This document shows, piece after piece, positions 48,380 through 60,499 of a stretch of 64,000 nt of DNA. The notes beneath the pieces were generated by a model. The model had not been told where the DNA came from and searched no databases. It saw only the letters and a program-made list of their open reading frames with translations. Position numbers and translations under genes: made by a program. This stretch comes from Tamarix chinensis (taxonomy: Eukaryota > Streptophyta > Magnoliopsida > Caryophyllales > Tamaricaceae): the NCBI GenBank assembly GCA_030549775.1, contig CM060180.1, forward strand, positions 84,495,672-84,559,671. Reading direction: 5' to 3'. Every line of letters begins with the position of its first letter. Within the stretch, counting starts at the first letter, position 1.

Positions 48380-48486
48380 TAGTTAGAGTTTAAAACCGTT
48401 ATTAAAACTTCCATCGTAAAACCACACATGGTAGTTTTAATACCCGTACATATAAGAACCATTATTAAAAGTTTTTTTAATAATGG
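48380..48486. repeat. CACTA 5' subterminal repeats (first part)
   Basis: Repeated short inverted motifs: AAAACCGTTATTAAAACTTC (near 48391), AGAACCATTATTAAAAG (near 48455) and TTTAATAATGGTTCTTGA at the edge. The array continues after the 1.4-kb insertion at 49902 (GAGAACAATTATTAAAAAG, CATAATGGTTCTTAC, GGAATCGTTATCAAAACC). Such motifs bind the transposase-associated protein in En/Spm. Confidence 0.7.
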
Positions 48487-48493
48487 TTCTTGA
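48487..48493 (+). repeat. Direct repeat flanking the 1.4-kb insertion, left copy
   Basis: TTCTTGA; the same seven bases follow the insertion at 49895-49901. Removing the insertion restores a continuous subterminal motif (GGTTCTTGAGAGAAC). Confidence 0.75.
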
Positions 48494-49894
48494 CACATTC
48501 CTACCCGCAAATGCACGGAGTCGGAGTAATAGTCAAGGTCGATCCCACAAGGATTGGTGAATGACCACTAGGACAATGTTAGAAATTAACTATGCCTAGA
48601 CTATGAGATGATATGAAATAATAAATTGTAAGCTAAAATAAATAAATAAGCTAAAAATAAAGGAAAATAGCACTCAAGTGACTCAAATAAATAGAAGAGC
48701 TAAGGTTCCAGTTCATCGCCCCCGATCCTCACATGTAATCGAAGATCACATCACAAAATAATTCAACAATCATAATCAATCATGCCAACAAGGCTAGAAA
48801 GTGTTGTGCTCTCTCAAGCCACAACCACCCTATTACATATCTATGGCCCTACCTATCTCTAGCTTAGAGTCTAATAGAATGTAATGCATTAAAGTCTATA
48901 AAGTTTCCTCCTCTAATGTTGTAGAGGTCAAATCGATCGTCTCTCGACCTACAATTTAATCTCCCATTGTGCTATTGCATCTAATACTGGATTATCTCTC
49001 GATGTAACCGGTATTTCCCACACCGAAAATCAGAACCCGGTCGTGGTTCAAAAATCCGTCAATCAATCAATAACACAACACATACTTTATGAATTGAATA
49101 AAAAAAGGATGCAATAATTCAAAACATTAGGATCGGGGAAAATTCCCCTTCACCTTAGCACAAGATCTAGCCAATCAAATTCATAGTAAGAATATTAAAA
49201 ACAACAAGAGATTCCATAGATAGAGAAAAGATCATTAGATAATACCCTTGATGTTCACAAATTCTTGCAAAAATTTAACTTCTTGAACCTCCGTCTCTAA
49301 TTTAGAAGAGAGATCTTGATTAATTGGGGAAGAGGATAGAGAAGCGAGAAAAGAGAGGGAGTGAAGGCTGCCTCGAGATATTAGAATGAGAGTTTTTATA
49401 TTACCGCCTCGTGGATCGCTAGGGTATTGGTAAAGATGGACTTCCCGTGTCCGCTTTGACAATGATGTGTATTTTGACCATAACGTTTTCATCATAACTC
49501 CGATTAAGCTGATTTGGGATGCGTTGGAAAGATATTAGAAAGATCTACAACTTTGATGTTGAAGTATTCTCAAAATTAAGACCTTTTACAGGTCTAAATT
49601 TCACTTATTTCAGGCCCATATACTTTAAATATGCATTCTTGCTTTCATTTTATTCCAGAATTTACATTTTAGCTCTAAATCTCTTTCCACTTAACTTTTG
49701 CTCCTCTTTGTTCCTTTTTTCTCCCTTTAAGCTTATTCTTTTTTTCATCCTTCATGATTTTTTTTGTTTGAGACCCTGCAAATTTTCACAACACAAAGGT
49801 AGTAACAAGAACAAAAAGGGAGAATTCCTACTGAAATTAAAGGTAAAAACTCTTATAAACCTTAGGAATAAGATGTAAAAGTCACACTTATCAA
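48494..49894. mobile_element. Unclassified 1.4-kb non-coding insertion
   Basis: Starts CACATTCCTACCCGCAAATG and ends AAGTCACACTTATCAA. It interrupts the CACTA subterminal repeats and is flanked by TTCTTGA. It contains GGTCGATCCCACAAGGATTG near 48537 and more even base use than its surroundings (48700-49480). No protein domain: the ORFs at 49235-49495 (minus) and 49519-49878 (plus) match nothing. If the ends are TTGACAC and TTATCAA the duplication would be the 3-bp TTC instead. Superfamily unknown. Confidence 0.6.
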
Positions 49895-50169
49895 TTCTTG
49901 AGAGAACAATTATTAAAAAGACAACCGTATGAAAATAAGAGAGGGAAGCTTTTCATAATGGTTCTTACAGGAATCGTTATCAAAACCTTAATCCTCTGCC
50001 TCTTAATTCGTTTAGTTCTTGTTTTGTGCGAAAAATGTTAGTTTTTCTTATTCTGCAGCTTCCCTCTCTTACTCTCATTCTATTGCAAATCCTTACACTA
50101 GCACACTATGCACCACCACTCCTCCTAATTTTAAATCCAAGCAACCACCAATCGTTCTCTTTCATAACA

Positions 50170-50174
50170 CCAAC
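50170..50174 (+). repeat. Target-site duplication of the solo LTR, left copy
   Basis: CCAAC, repeated exactly at 54790-54794. Confidence 0.93.
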
Positions 50175-50920
50175 TATAACACCCCCAAAATTCACTAATA
50201 TAAAATTTTATTTTAATTAAATATTAGTGAAAGCAAAAAATGGTAAATTTTGAGAATGTTACCACCACACTTAGTACCAGAGTGATTTCCTCCCATCATT
50301 TAATTACCAAGTGCTAAGGCTAAAAAGGAATAGAATACAATTTAAGCAAATTTTAGCTTTCATTTAATTCCGATTAGAGCATTAAAGACATTACAAAAGA
50401 TATGGAGATTACAAGAGTAAAATTTTTAAAAAAAGAAATCATAAGGTTTAAAGAGAAACCCTGAAATGTTACCCATACAATCCTTACTCTTGTACTTGAT
50501 AACAACTTGAATATTACTTGCAACTAACTTGCAAGGGGTTATGTTCATTGAATTGGTAGGGGCCGGCAAACGGAATCATTTAGTAGTATGGTACTGAGTA
50601 ACCCTTTATACCAAATTAAAAGGTAGGGATCACATGCAATACACCATAATCAAACATATGCATAGACTAAACCATACGTGAGCATAAAAATAATCACAAC
50701 CACATAAGAGCGATTAAACAAAATAACTAGTAAGAATTGTACACCACAAAGTCTATTTGTTTAGCATCTTTAGTAGTTAATAAGAGCGATAGGCACCAAA
50801 GCCATACTTAAACTATATCAATAGCTTATAATGGTGAAATCAATAGTTGTGGTCTTAAGCCATTAATTAATCATTATTCAACATCATTTCTCGAATTATA
50901 TCCATGTGAGTATGGAAACT

Positions 50921-51260
50921 CCACTATTATAGTTGGTGGATGGGAAAACCCAAGGTAGAACCTACCTGACAACTATTATTCACGGTTCATCTGTCTCTAG
51001 GGCAGAAGGCTGCCGAACACTATTTTTGCCAATAGATTAGTCTAGCCCTGACTCGCATGGTGTTCCACTATAAGTGATTAGCATCTTCCCATAATTTATT
51101 GACATCCAAGGTTTAGTTTCTTTAGCTCATGAACCCCTACTATTATAACCGGTGGATTAAAACACCAAGGGTAGGATGCACTTGGCCACTATTATTTATC
51201 CATAGATTGGTCTCTAGGGCATGAGGCTCCTAAACACTATTCTCACCGATGGATTGATCT
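50921..51260 (-). repeat. 2 x 3 repeat array in the solo LTR
   Basis: ACTATT-type cores occur at about 50921, 50971 and 51019, and again at about 51136, 51185 and 51234: two blocks of three at steps of 48-50 bp, offset about 215 bp. Units read CACTATTATAGTTGGTGGAT and CTACTATTATAACCGGTGG, the complement of the array at 1938-2304, and share TCTAGGGCAGAAGG / TCTAGGGCATGAGG. Confidence 0.75.
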
Positions 51261-51639
51261 AGGCTCTCCTCAATAATATTTCACTTTACATGATTAGTAT
51301 TTTCCATTTAATTAACACAATAGGTCCATTTTCCATTTAATCTATCATAGAATCAAGTAATCTATATCAAGGATCCTTAAATGTATAAACATTAACATGT
51401 ACTTCTAGCACATCCAACACACATTTCCATACATAATTAGAAACCGAGGAACCTCTTGCATAATTATAAAATAATATTATATTATACCCTTAATTATCTA
51501 TTCCACCCTATTTCATGACATATTTTTGTAATATTCATCGATTTATTGAAATATCAATAACATTATAACATACAAGGTTATACTTAAACAAGTGATGATA
51601 AAAACTTGTATCATGTTATTTAATATTACTTAGGTCTTA

Positions 51640-52620
51640 TTATAGAAGCTTATTTAATCTATTGAAATGTTATTTGTAATTTACCGATTTACCACTTCAT
51701 ACTTATACAATTACTAAGATACGCCTTTTACCGGTAAAGTTACCAAGTTACCCCTTTTTACTTACCAAATTTCTAGATCGCCCTTCATACTTTTATAATC
51801 ACAAAAATACCTTTGGTATTTGTTAACTACCAAATTACCACCTATACTTATTAAATTATCAACGTTACTCTTGTAGTTGGTAAAATTACCAAATTGCCCT
51901 TTATATTTGTTAAAATTATAAAATTTTCCTGTAGGTTTTTAAATTACTAAACTACCATTCATACTTATTGCAATTACAAAATTTCCCTTTTGGTTAGTTA
52001 AATTACTAAATTTTCCTTCGTACTTATTAAAATGGCCAATGTGTCCTTTTTATCATTAAAATTACCTAATTGCCCTTCATAATCATTAAAATTACCATAT
52101 TACCCTTTTGGTTAGTTAAATTACCAAATTTCCAATTACCCTTCATACATATTAAAATTACCAAAATACCATTCTTATTAGTTAAATTACCAAATTACCC
52201 TTCACATTTATTAAAATTATCATATTACCCTTTTGGTTTGTTAAATTACTAAGCACTTGTTTGGTACTACTTACCAAAAGTAATTATATTAGATAATTAC
52301 TTATTTTGAAACTTATTTAGCCTATAAAATTTCTAAAATAAGTAGTTATCTTATATAATTAATTTTGATAAGTAGATTCAAACAAGGCATAAATTTCCCT
52401 TCATATTTATTAAAATTACCAAATTGCCCTTTATAGTACGAAATTACCAAAATACCCTTTTTATCTACAAAATTACCATTTTACCCCACTTACTCATAAA
52501 ATTACCAAGTTAATCCCCTTTCCTTGCAAATTTACTAAAATGCACTTTTTCCTTATTAAATTATCATATTACTCCTTTTATTCTGTTAAATTACCAAATT
52601 TTCGTTATTACGTCAAGTTT
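51640..52620. repeat. AT-rich minisatellite with ~30-bp period
   Basis: More than 25 diverged copies of a unit like AAATTACCAAATTGCCCTTC plus ATATTTATTA follow each other, interrupted at 52253-52389 by a MITE. The period is about 30 bp, with alternation visible at about 60 bp (CCCTTTTGGTTAGTTAAATT recurs). The ORF at 52070-52252 is only a translation of it. Confidence 0.88.
52253..52389. mobile_element. Tourist-like MITE
   Basis: 137 bp with terminal inverted repeats of about 54 bp (GCACTTGTTTGGTACTACTT versus TGCCTTGTTTGAATCTACTT). It is flanked by TAA on both sides (52250-52252 and 52390-52392), the duplication of PIF/Harbinger elements. It split the minisatellite of the solo LTR, so it is younger than that LTR. 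Confidence 0.88.
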
Positions 52621-54794
52621 ACTAAACTATCCTTACCACATAAAACATTAACATCCATGGTTCATATGCATCAGCTAACACCACCAACTATTCTTATTTA
52701 TTATTAATACTCATTAGCACCTACTATATGTATATACACTTATTTAGGACACACCTTTTGTATAAGAAAAATTACTAAAATGCTCCTAGGGCATATATTA
52801 ATATTACCTATGCTAAAAATGGCCACATTAGCTTATAAGATCATATACATGCATTGAAAATTATCGTTAACGAAAAATCTCCTTCCTTAGCTATCATTCC
52901 TACACATGACACATAAATTAACATACTTTTCATTTCAACTACCAACATATGCTACAAATAATAATATACTTAAAATTTTACAACATGGACATAAACATAT
53001 TCAAAAACCCTAATATAATAGCATGCATATGTCCACACATTTCAGTAGAGTATAATAGTTACCTTATTTTTATCAATAATTAACCCTTACCTATACCCTA
53101 CTTAAAGGTTTTTTTATTAGTAAAAATTAATAGCTTAAAATAATATAAAAAATTAGCATATTAGAAGAAGAAAAGTAAAATAATACTTTTTTTATCAAAA
53201 ATATTAATAAATAGATATTAATGCCAACTATTTTATAACTCTATAATTTAGCAATATTGGCTCAAACATATACAGCAAGACTCATGCTACATAAGTTGCA
53301 TGCACAAAAGGGAAGGGAAATAGGGTCGAAGAGGAGTGTTGGGAGAAGGGAGGGATGGTTGGTTTGTGTGTAGGTTTGGGGTTTGGATGAGGGCTTATGC
53401 AGGGGAGTAAAGATGGTGGCTAGGTACATGGAGGGAGTAGGGGTGAAGGTGGTGATCTTGGATTAAAATTCGACAAACTATGGTGGTGGAGACAGTGGAT
53501 GTAGGGATAGGAAAATGGGTGCAAGTAAGGGAAAAGAAGAAGAAGGAAAGGAAAAGAGGAGAAGAAGGAAGAGGTTATAGGGTAATTTCAGCCAAGGTGA
53601 GGAAGGGGTTATAGAGGAGGTGTTAGGGGTTAGTGGGTGACTATGGCAGCAGTGGAAGTAGGGGAATGGGCTGAGCATGGTGCTGCTATAGGGTGGAGGA
53701 CGAGAACGGTAAAGAAAAGAGAAATGAGGAGAACGGTGGCTGCAGGGGCTATTAGCAGTTGCTAGGTGGGGTAGGGAGGTAGAAGGGGATGTCAGGGCTT
53801 GGTGTGGTTGTGAGTTGGGTAGTAGAAGAGGTGATTTAGGGTGGTGTAGCACAATAGGGGAGGAGAAGAAGAGGGAAAGAAGGTAGAAAATGGGGATCAA
53901 AAAAGGGAGAAAGAGAGGTTAAGTAGGGGAGAGAATGGGAAAAAGATAAGAAGAAAAATATAGGGAGAGGAGGCATATCTAGTCTGGTTGGGTAGAGGGT
54001 GCAAGGGTTAGAGGCGCATGGCCTACAGTGCTAGGGAGGAGAGGAAAAAATGGGAGAATGGAAGGCGTATAGGGGAGTCATGGAGGGGCCTGTATGAAAA
54101 AAACTAGAGGGAAAGGGATGGAGGAGAAAAGGAGAGAGTAGTGCAGACTTCCTTCTCTAGTAGGTGAAGAGGAGGGGAGGGTTGCATATAAGTGTAGGGG
54201 CTAGTAGGCCTGTGCACTCGAGGGAGAAGGGAGAAATAAAGGAGTAGTTGCACTGGCCCCATTGGGGGAAGAAAGGAAAGAAAAAAAGAAGCAGGCTGGG
54301 GCAGTGATGTAGGGGGAGGAGAAAAGAAGAGAAGGAAGAGGGTTGGTAGCCAAGAAAAGGAAGAGGTAGGCAGGGCTACCCAAGGAGGATGGAAAGAAGA
54401 AAAGGAAAATGGAGGAAGAAGAAAAAGGAAGGAAAAGGAAAAAAGAAAGAAGAAAGGTAAAAGAGAAAAGGAAAAGAAGAAATTAGAAATAAAATATTTT
54501 TTGGAATAATGGTATTTAATTATTTTTGTGGATAAATGATCAAATAAATTAATTTATTTAAAATTTAATATATTAAATTAAGTGGGAGATTTTAGTAAAA
54601 TATTGGTTTGGAAAATTATTTCAATAAAATGAGTAAGATAAAATAACAAAATATTTATTTTAACTTATTAAATAATCATATCTATTTTGATGAACCAAAA
54701 AGTTCACAAAATAGTTAATTTAAAAATTAAATTATTTTAAATGTGGATTACTTATTAAATTCTAGGTCTTAAAATTTTGAGGTATTACACCAAC

Positions 54795-57170
54795 TCCGAG
54801 CAACCACTCGTTGTGCCACCACACCGCTGCCATTCTTGGCATTGCATGTATTTCCATTCTTGCTCATGTTGCTTACATTTGGTCCCTCTTGTTCCGCCAT
54901 ATTCATAGGTGGTCGTTACTGTCCTCTTCCTCATCATTGGTTCTCTTGCTCAATACTTCCACTTGCTACCTTCTATATTTATTTTTTTTCTCTTCCCTTA
55001 TCTTATTCTCTAACTTTATTATATATATATATATATATAAATGCATGCATGTTGATGTAGGTTGCAGTGTGTGTTATTGGAGAATTGTAGTTTCATGTTG
55101 AAAAATATGTTGTCGTTTGTTGTTGAATGTGTTGTTAAAAAATGTTGTCGTTTGTTTTTGTATTTTTTGGCGTTATATGTTAACATGCATGAGTGTGTGT
55201 GTTGGTGGACCTTGCATACACACACAGACACACACAATTATAGTGAGAGAAATAAAATACTTAAAAACTTTAGTAATGTCACTCGTAAAAGCTATACATA
55301 TATACACATTTTCATTATTAAGTATAGTACACTAGGATGCTAGGAAATTCCATATAATTAAATAAAAATATATTTTACATGTGTACATCATTATATAAAA
55401 ATATCAATTATAGATGCATGTTAATAATTTTTATTTGATAAGGATTAAATGGGCATAGAAAATAAAGAAGATATAAATGTGAAATAATAATAATAATAAT
55501 AATAATAATCATCATAATAATAATATTAATAATAATGATGATGATGATGATGATAACAATAACAATAACACATAGGATTTATTAGGATTTAATTTATTAG
55601 GGTTAAGGTTAGGGTTTAGCATTTATTATACTAAATATTATATTTAATATGTTCTCTTATAAAGAACTATTATATATATTATTCTAAAATCTAATTTTAA
55701 TAACATCATATTATTATACTTAACCTATATATATTATCTTATTAATATCTACTTTATTTTACTATTCTGAGCTTGAATGATGAGATGATAGTTTGATGTT
55801 TAGCCAATTTATTAAATATATAGGTTAAGATCATGTCCTTATTTTAAACATGTTGAGTATAATAAGAGAAATCTTGATTCAATTTAACTCATTGACAAAT
55901 CTAGTCGGAATAAATGAAAGGTCGTGTTTGGTAATTTATCTTTTCCTGGTATTTAATTAAACATTTATATGAATAGAGAAATAAATGAAAATCAATTTAA
56001 GATTATAAGTTTTATTATGAGTATCTTATGTGGGTATGTTGTTAGGTTTTCATAGTTGGTTAATATATGGTAGAATATATTTATAATTTATCTAACTAGT
56101 TGAAGAGTTTACATATTTTCTATTTTAGATCCATTCAAGAACAACCTTGATGATAAGATTCAGTCATTGTTCTCATTTTTAAGTAGTTATATTTTCCTCA
56201 TTACAAGAACCTCCACCACATCTATGCATGGTGCCAGATGCTAGTGTACCGACATATGTCATATAGTTATACAATGAGTTAGGTCAGTTGTCTATGAGTG
56301 GTGCATCATATGACCTATTCCATTTTAGATTATATCACCTACTCTTGACCTTTCCTTAGATGGAGCCATGGTTGTTAGCTATATCTACCTTTTTCCATTG
56401 GTTTTTCCACTACAATAGTGCACCACACCCAATATTTGTTGAGGGTGAGGTGTTTGCTAGAGAGTATAATTGAATATCTATAGAGATGATGATGATTGAT
56501 GACAAGTGGATTTTTATCATTACTTGTCTCCAAGTATCCACCCTGCTTACCCTAGATTATCCATGACTAGACTCTCTATTGATGATGTGAGAGAACATAT
56601 GAAATATTGATATAAGTGGACTTTAAGGGTGATAGTTATTAGCCAAGCTTGTTATGGCTACCAAGGGATTTAGTTTTATGGTTATGAGTTTAATCTTGTA
56701 GGTTATGAATTAGCTAGGTTTTTGGGCTTTATTAACCTTTTGGTGTATATGATGTTGTTATTGCTTTAATCCTATAGTATTTATATCTCTATAATTTGAA
56801 CCATTATATAATATTTTGTTATGTACGTGTGTGTGCCTGTGTGCATATATAAACTCTTTCTAAGTATGAGTGGCTTGAGTTTTAATATCTTATTGGAAAC
56901 ATATTCTCATGATTTGTATACATATATATGTAGAATAGTATGATACATTTGAGATTAATTCTTTCTAAGTATGAGGAGGTTGTGAATTATGAAAATTATA
57001 ATTGAATTAAATTATAATAATTACATTTCCATGGGATACATCTAGATTAAAAAACTATGGATCGAAAAATAGTTGTTTGTAAATCATTTGTCTAGAGAAT
57101 ATAATGAAAGAGTGGAGTTTTTCATCATGTTTGAAGTTGAACATGCTCAAACTCTACTAGAATAGTTTTT
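54795..57170 (+). other. CACTA 5' region without recognised coding sequence
   Basis: Continues the CACTA element after the solo LTR. It contains a TA run (55019-55039), AAT/ATG/AAC trinucleotide runs (55482-55572) and three TTAGGG-like units (55598-55620). Overlapping ORFs at 54811-55343 lie on these simple repeats and are not supported. A few readable stretches near 56520-56640 could be remains of a first exon but match no family I know. Confidence 0.45.
55482..55572. repeat. AAT/ATG/AAC trinucleotide repeats
   Basis: Successive runs (AAT)n, (ATG)n and (AAC)n. Confidence 0.95.
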
Positions 57171-57179
57171 CCTTATTTT

Positions 57180-60020
57180 AACTGTGCTTATATTCAACAT
57201 CTCAATGTCGATGATTTGAGAAATCATTTGTTTATGTATGGAATTGATACAAGTTACACTTGTTGGATATGACTTAGGGAGACAGAGTATAAATATGATA
57301 ATAAGGAAGGTAGGAGGGAAAATAGAGGATCATCATTTGAGAACTTTGAGGAACATTTATTAGAGTAGATGACTCAAAAGGTTGAAGAAATTGTTCGAGA
57401 TTATCCAAAAATATTTTAAAAGTTATCGAATGACTAGGAGAAAGCTTTGTGTGGTCATTGTAAGATGTTTAGTCAATTATCTGCTACTTTAAGGTTGTAC
57501 AACATAAAATCATGTAATGGATGACGTGATAAGAGCTTTATAGAATTATTAACACTTGTAAATTATATGCTTCCAAATGATAATGTTCTACTCTATCGTA
57601 CTAATGAAGCGAAAAAGATTCTTTCCTCTATGGGCATGAGTTATGAGAAGATACATGCATGCCCTAATGATTGTATTTTATTTTTTTAATGAGAATGCAC
57701 CATTAGATATATATCCTAATCTTTAATACAAAGCATTACGATAGAAGAAGAAAAAGATGCTAGGTAAGGTGTTATGATATTTTCCCATAATGCCAAGATT
57801 CCGGCAAATGTTTGATGATGTTGAAGATGTCAAGAACTTGATATGGGATGCTGATGAGAAGATAGATGATGGGCTTCTTTTACATCCATTTAACTCTCCA
57901 CAATGGATGATGATGGATGACTTGCCTCTTAATTTAGTAAAGAAGCAAGAAACATGGGCCTTGTGTTGTTTGAATAAATCTGTAAAATCAAGGCACTGAT
58001 AGTACATGGCTAGTGATTTTGGTTATATAGAATCTACCTTTGTGGCTCTATTTGAAATGCAATTATATGATGCTCTATTTACTCATTTTGGGGCCAAACC
58101 AATGGGGGAATGATATTGATATTTATTTTGTAGCTCTAACTAATCATTTGAATTTTTTTTAGGACATGGGCATTGAAGTATTTGATGTAAACACTGAATA
58201 AAATTTCACTTTGACAACGGTGTTATTCTATACTATATATGATTTTTAGCATTTGGCAACTTGTTAGGTTAGAGTGTGAAAGACCACCATGCATGCTTGA
58301 TATATTAGGAGAATGCTTCATTTTTTTAGCTAACACGTGGCTAAAAGACTCTCATCCTTAGGCATCATAGATTTTTATTGAAGAATCATCATTACTATAG
58401 GTAAAGAAAAGTGTTCATCGGCTTCTAGGAAGAAGAGTAGACACCAATTCGCTTGATAGGTAGATAAGTGTGGTTGAAGATGAAACATTTGAGTGTCAAG
58501 TTTGGGAAGAATAATAAAGATAAGCCTCCATCAATTGGGTGGAAGAAGGCATCTATATTCTTTAAATTTCCTTATTAGGAATCTTTGTACGTGAGACAAG
58601 CCCTTGATGTGATGCACATTGAGAAAAATATATGTGATAGTCTTGTTGGTACATTACTTAATGTTCCTCAAAAGACTAGAGATGGCATTAATGCTTAAAT
58701 GGATATGAAAGAAATGAGTATTAGAAGGGAACTTGTACCATTAGATAATGGAAGAAGAACATATTTACCACCAACATGCCATATTCTCTCCTAAAATGAA
58801 GAAAAATTCATTTTGTGAGTTTTTTTATAAGTGTTAAGGTTTTGGATGGATATTCTTCAAAGGTTAGAAGGATCGTGTTGATGAAAGAATTGAAACTAAT
58901 TAACATGAAGTCTGATGATTGTCATATTTTGATGTAGCACTTGTTGCTGATAGTGATGGGTGGTATTTTACTAAAGCGTGTTTGAATTACTATCATGAGG
59001 CATTGTTGGTTCTTTAACGCCATCAGCTCCAAAGTCATACATGCTCATAGTTTCGATGCCTTGCAAGGAGGGATTGTGATTACTTTATGATAGCTTAAAC
59101 TGAATTTTCCACCCTCATTCTTTAACATTATTGTATATCTAACTGTTCATTAAGTTTATGAGATAAACATGTTAATACCTGTTCATGGGCACGAGTTGTA
59201 CCCCTTTGAGATGTCTATAAAGCTGATATAATGTTATATGAAGAAAAATGGAAGGACAAGGTCTGAGGGGCAAACAGTTTGGGCATGTAGCCTTCCCATA
59301 TTCCATGAAGCTCATTTATATGTATTACATAGTAGTACTAATATTCAGTTGTATATTAAAAAATATATGCTTTAAGAAAGAATTGAAAATATATCAAAGA
59401 TTAAGAAATGGATAATTTATAAACATAATCTTTCCTTTATCAATTGGATAAGAATCAAATCATTCCACTCATCAGATATTCTAAACTTTAATTTCTGAAA
59501 CCCTACATTGGCTGTATCAAAAACCTCATAATGAAGTTTCTTCATATACTAGTTATGTGATCAACGGTTAAACTTTTTATACAAAAAAAAAAGATAAGAT
59601 GAGTACAATGCAGAACAATGGGGTGACTTTAGTGGCTGAAGCAATGCATATTGCTGGTGCGAAGGAGAAGAATCAAACCTATGCAGATATGAATTATTAT
59701 GGTGTGATAGAATAGATATGGAGTTGGATTACACTACATTTAAATTCACTTTATTCAGCTGCAGATGGGTTGATAATAGCTATGGAATTAGATATGATGA
59801 TGGATTCACATTAGTAGATCTTAATATGGAAGGCATAAACAAGACCTATTTCTCCTGGCATCACAAGCAACATAAGTACTCTTTATCAATGACCTTACTA
59901 ATAACAAATGGTCTATGGTATTATCTACAAAGAAGAGAAATGCCAATGAATGTGATGTTAAAAATGATGCCAATTGGAATAAAGGGTGTGTCTCAATTGT
60001 GTAAGCAACTCAATTATTGA
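57180..60020 (+). pseudogene. CACTA TNP2-type transposase relic
   Basis: This protein would cut and join the element ends. Domains appear in order across frames. The N-terminal transposase-associated domain reads HLNVDDLRNHLFMYGIDTSY (57200). Then come LRLYNIKSCNG, ELLTLVNYMLPNDNVLLYRT and EAKKILSSMGMSYEKIHACP (57490-57680), and an open stretch 57790-57999 PRFRQMFDDVEDVKNLIWDA with LLLHPFNSPQWMMMDD. NDIDIYFVALTNHL is near 58110. KASIFFKFPY, then LYVRQALDVMHIEKNICDSL and VGTLLNVPQKTRDGINA occupy 58540-58700, and RRTYLPPTCHILS 58750. LNFPPSFFNIIVYLTVH lies near 59100. The DUF4216-like tail is YYGVIE, stop, IWELDYTTFKFTLFSCRW and YDDGFTLVDLNMEG (59700-59830). Stops and frameshifts are frequent. 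Confidence 0.86.
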
Positions 60021-60499
60021 ATGATGATAACAACAAAATTAATGTGGAGAAAATGTATATCAAGGATGATAATCATGAAGTAATATATGTATCAAATCCT
60101 AAATACAATCAAAAAATAAGAAAAAAAAATGAAGGAAAAGAAGGTAATGAGGGTAATAATCTTATAACATATGATGTGTTCTTGTTTTTTTAATTCATAT
60201 TTAGACCTTCCTCATTGAATATTTATTGTATTGAAAAATAATTTAGTGGTACATTATGTTCAATATATAATATTCTAACATAATTGATTCATTGATTTTT
60301 TTAAGAGATATGGCTAACAAATAAAGTTGATAGGGACAACAGTGATGAAGAAGCGAAGAGAGGACCTATTATTATGAGAATCACCACAAACATGTGAAAT
60401 GGACAAGAATAAGTCAATTTAGGATGGAATACTTACAATTTTTCCATTGACCCTTAAGTACACATATTTCTAATGTACATTTCACTCATCAAGTGTATC

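Larger units (their letters stand above)
50175..54789 (-). mobile_element. Solo LTR of a long gypsy-type element, minus strand
   Basis: 4615 bp. On the minus strand it starts TGTAATACCTCAAAATTTTA (54789) and ends TTTTGGGGGTGTTATA (50175). Perfect CCAAC flanks and no internal region make this a solo LTR left by recombination between two LTRs. It belongs with the LTR at 1-3137: the 2 x 3 repeat plan (about 50921-51260) and the end block CCACCACACTTAGTACCAGA (50261-50280) correspond. A purine-rich stretch (53300-54490), CT-rich on the LTR strand, gives false Pro/Ser-rich ORFs at 53478-53900 and 54201-54383. Confidence 0.9.

Noticed and set aside
49235..49878. Two opposing ORFs of 86 and 119 codons
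   Set aside because: They fall in the unclassified 1.4-kb insertion, are hydrophobic or low-complexity and match no family.
54811..55343. Cluster of overlapping ORFs up to 96 codons on both strands
   Set aside because: They overlap each other across TA runs and CA-rich stretches in several frames, the pattern of chance ORFs.
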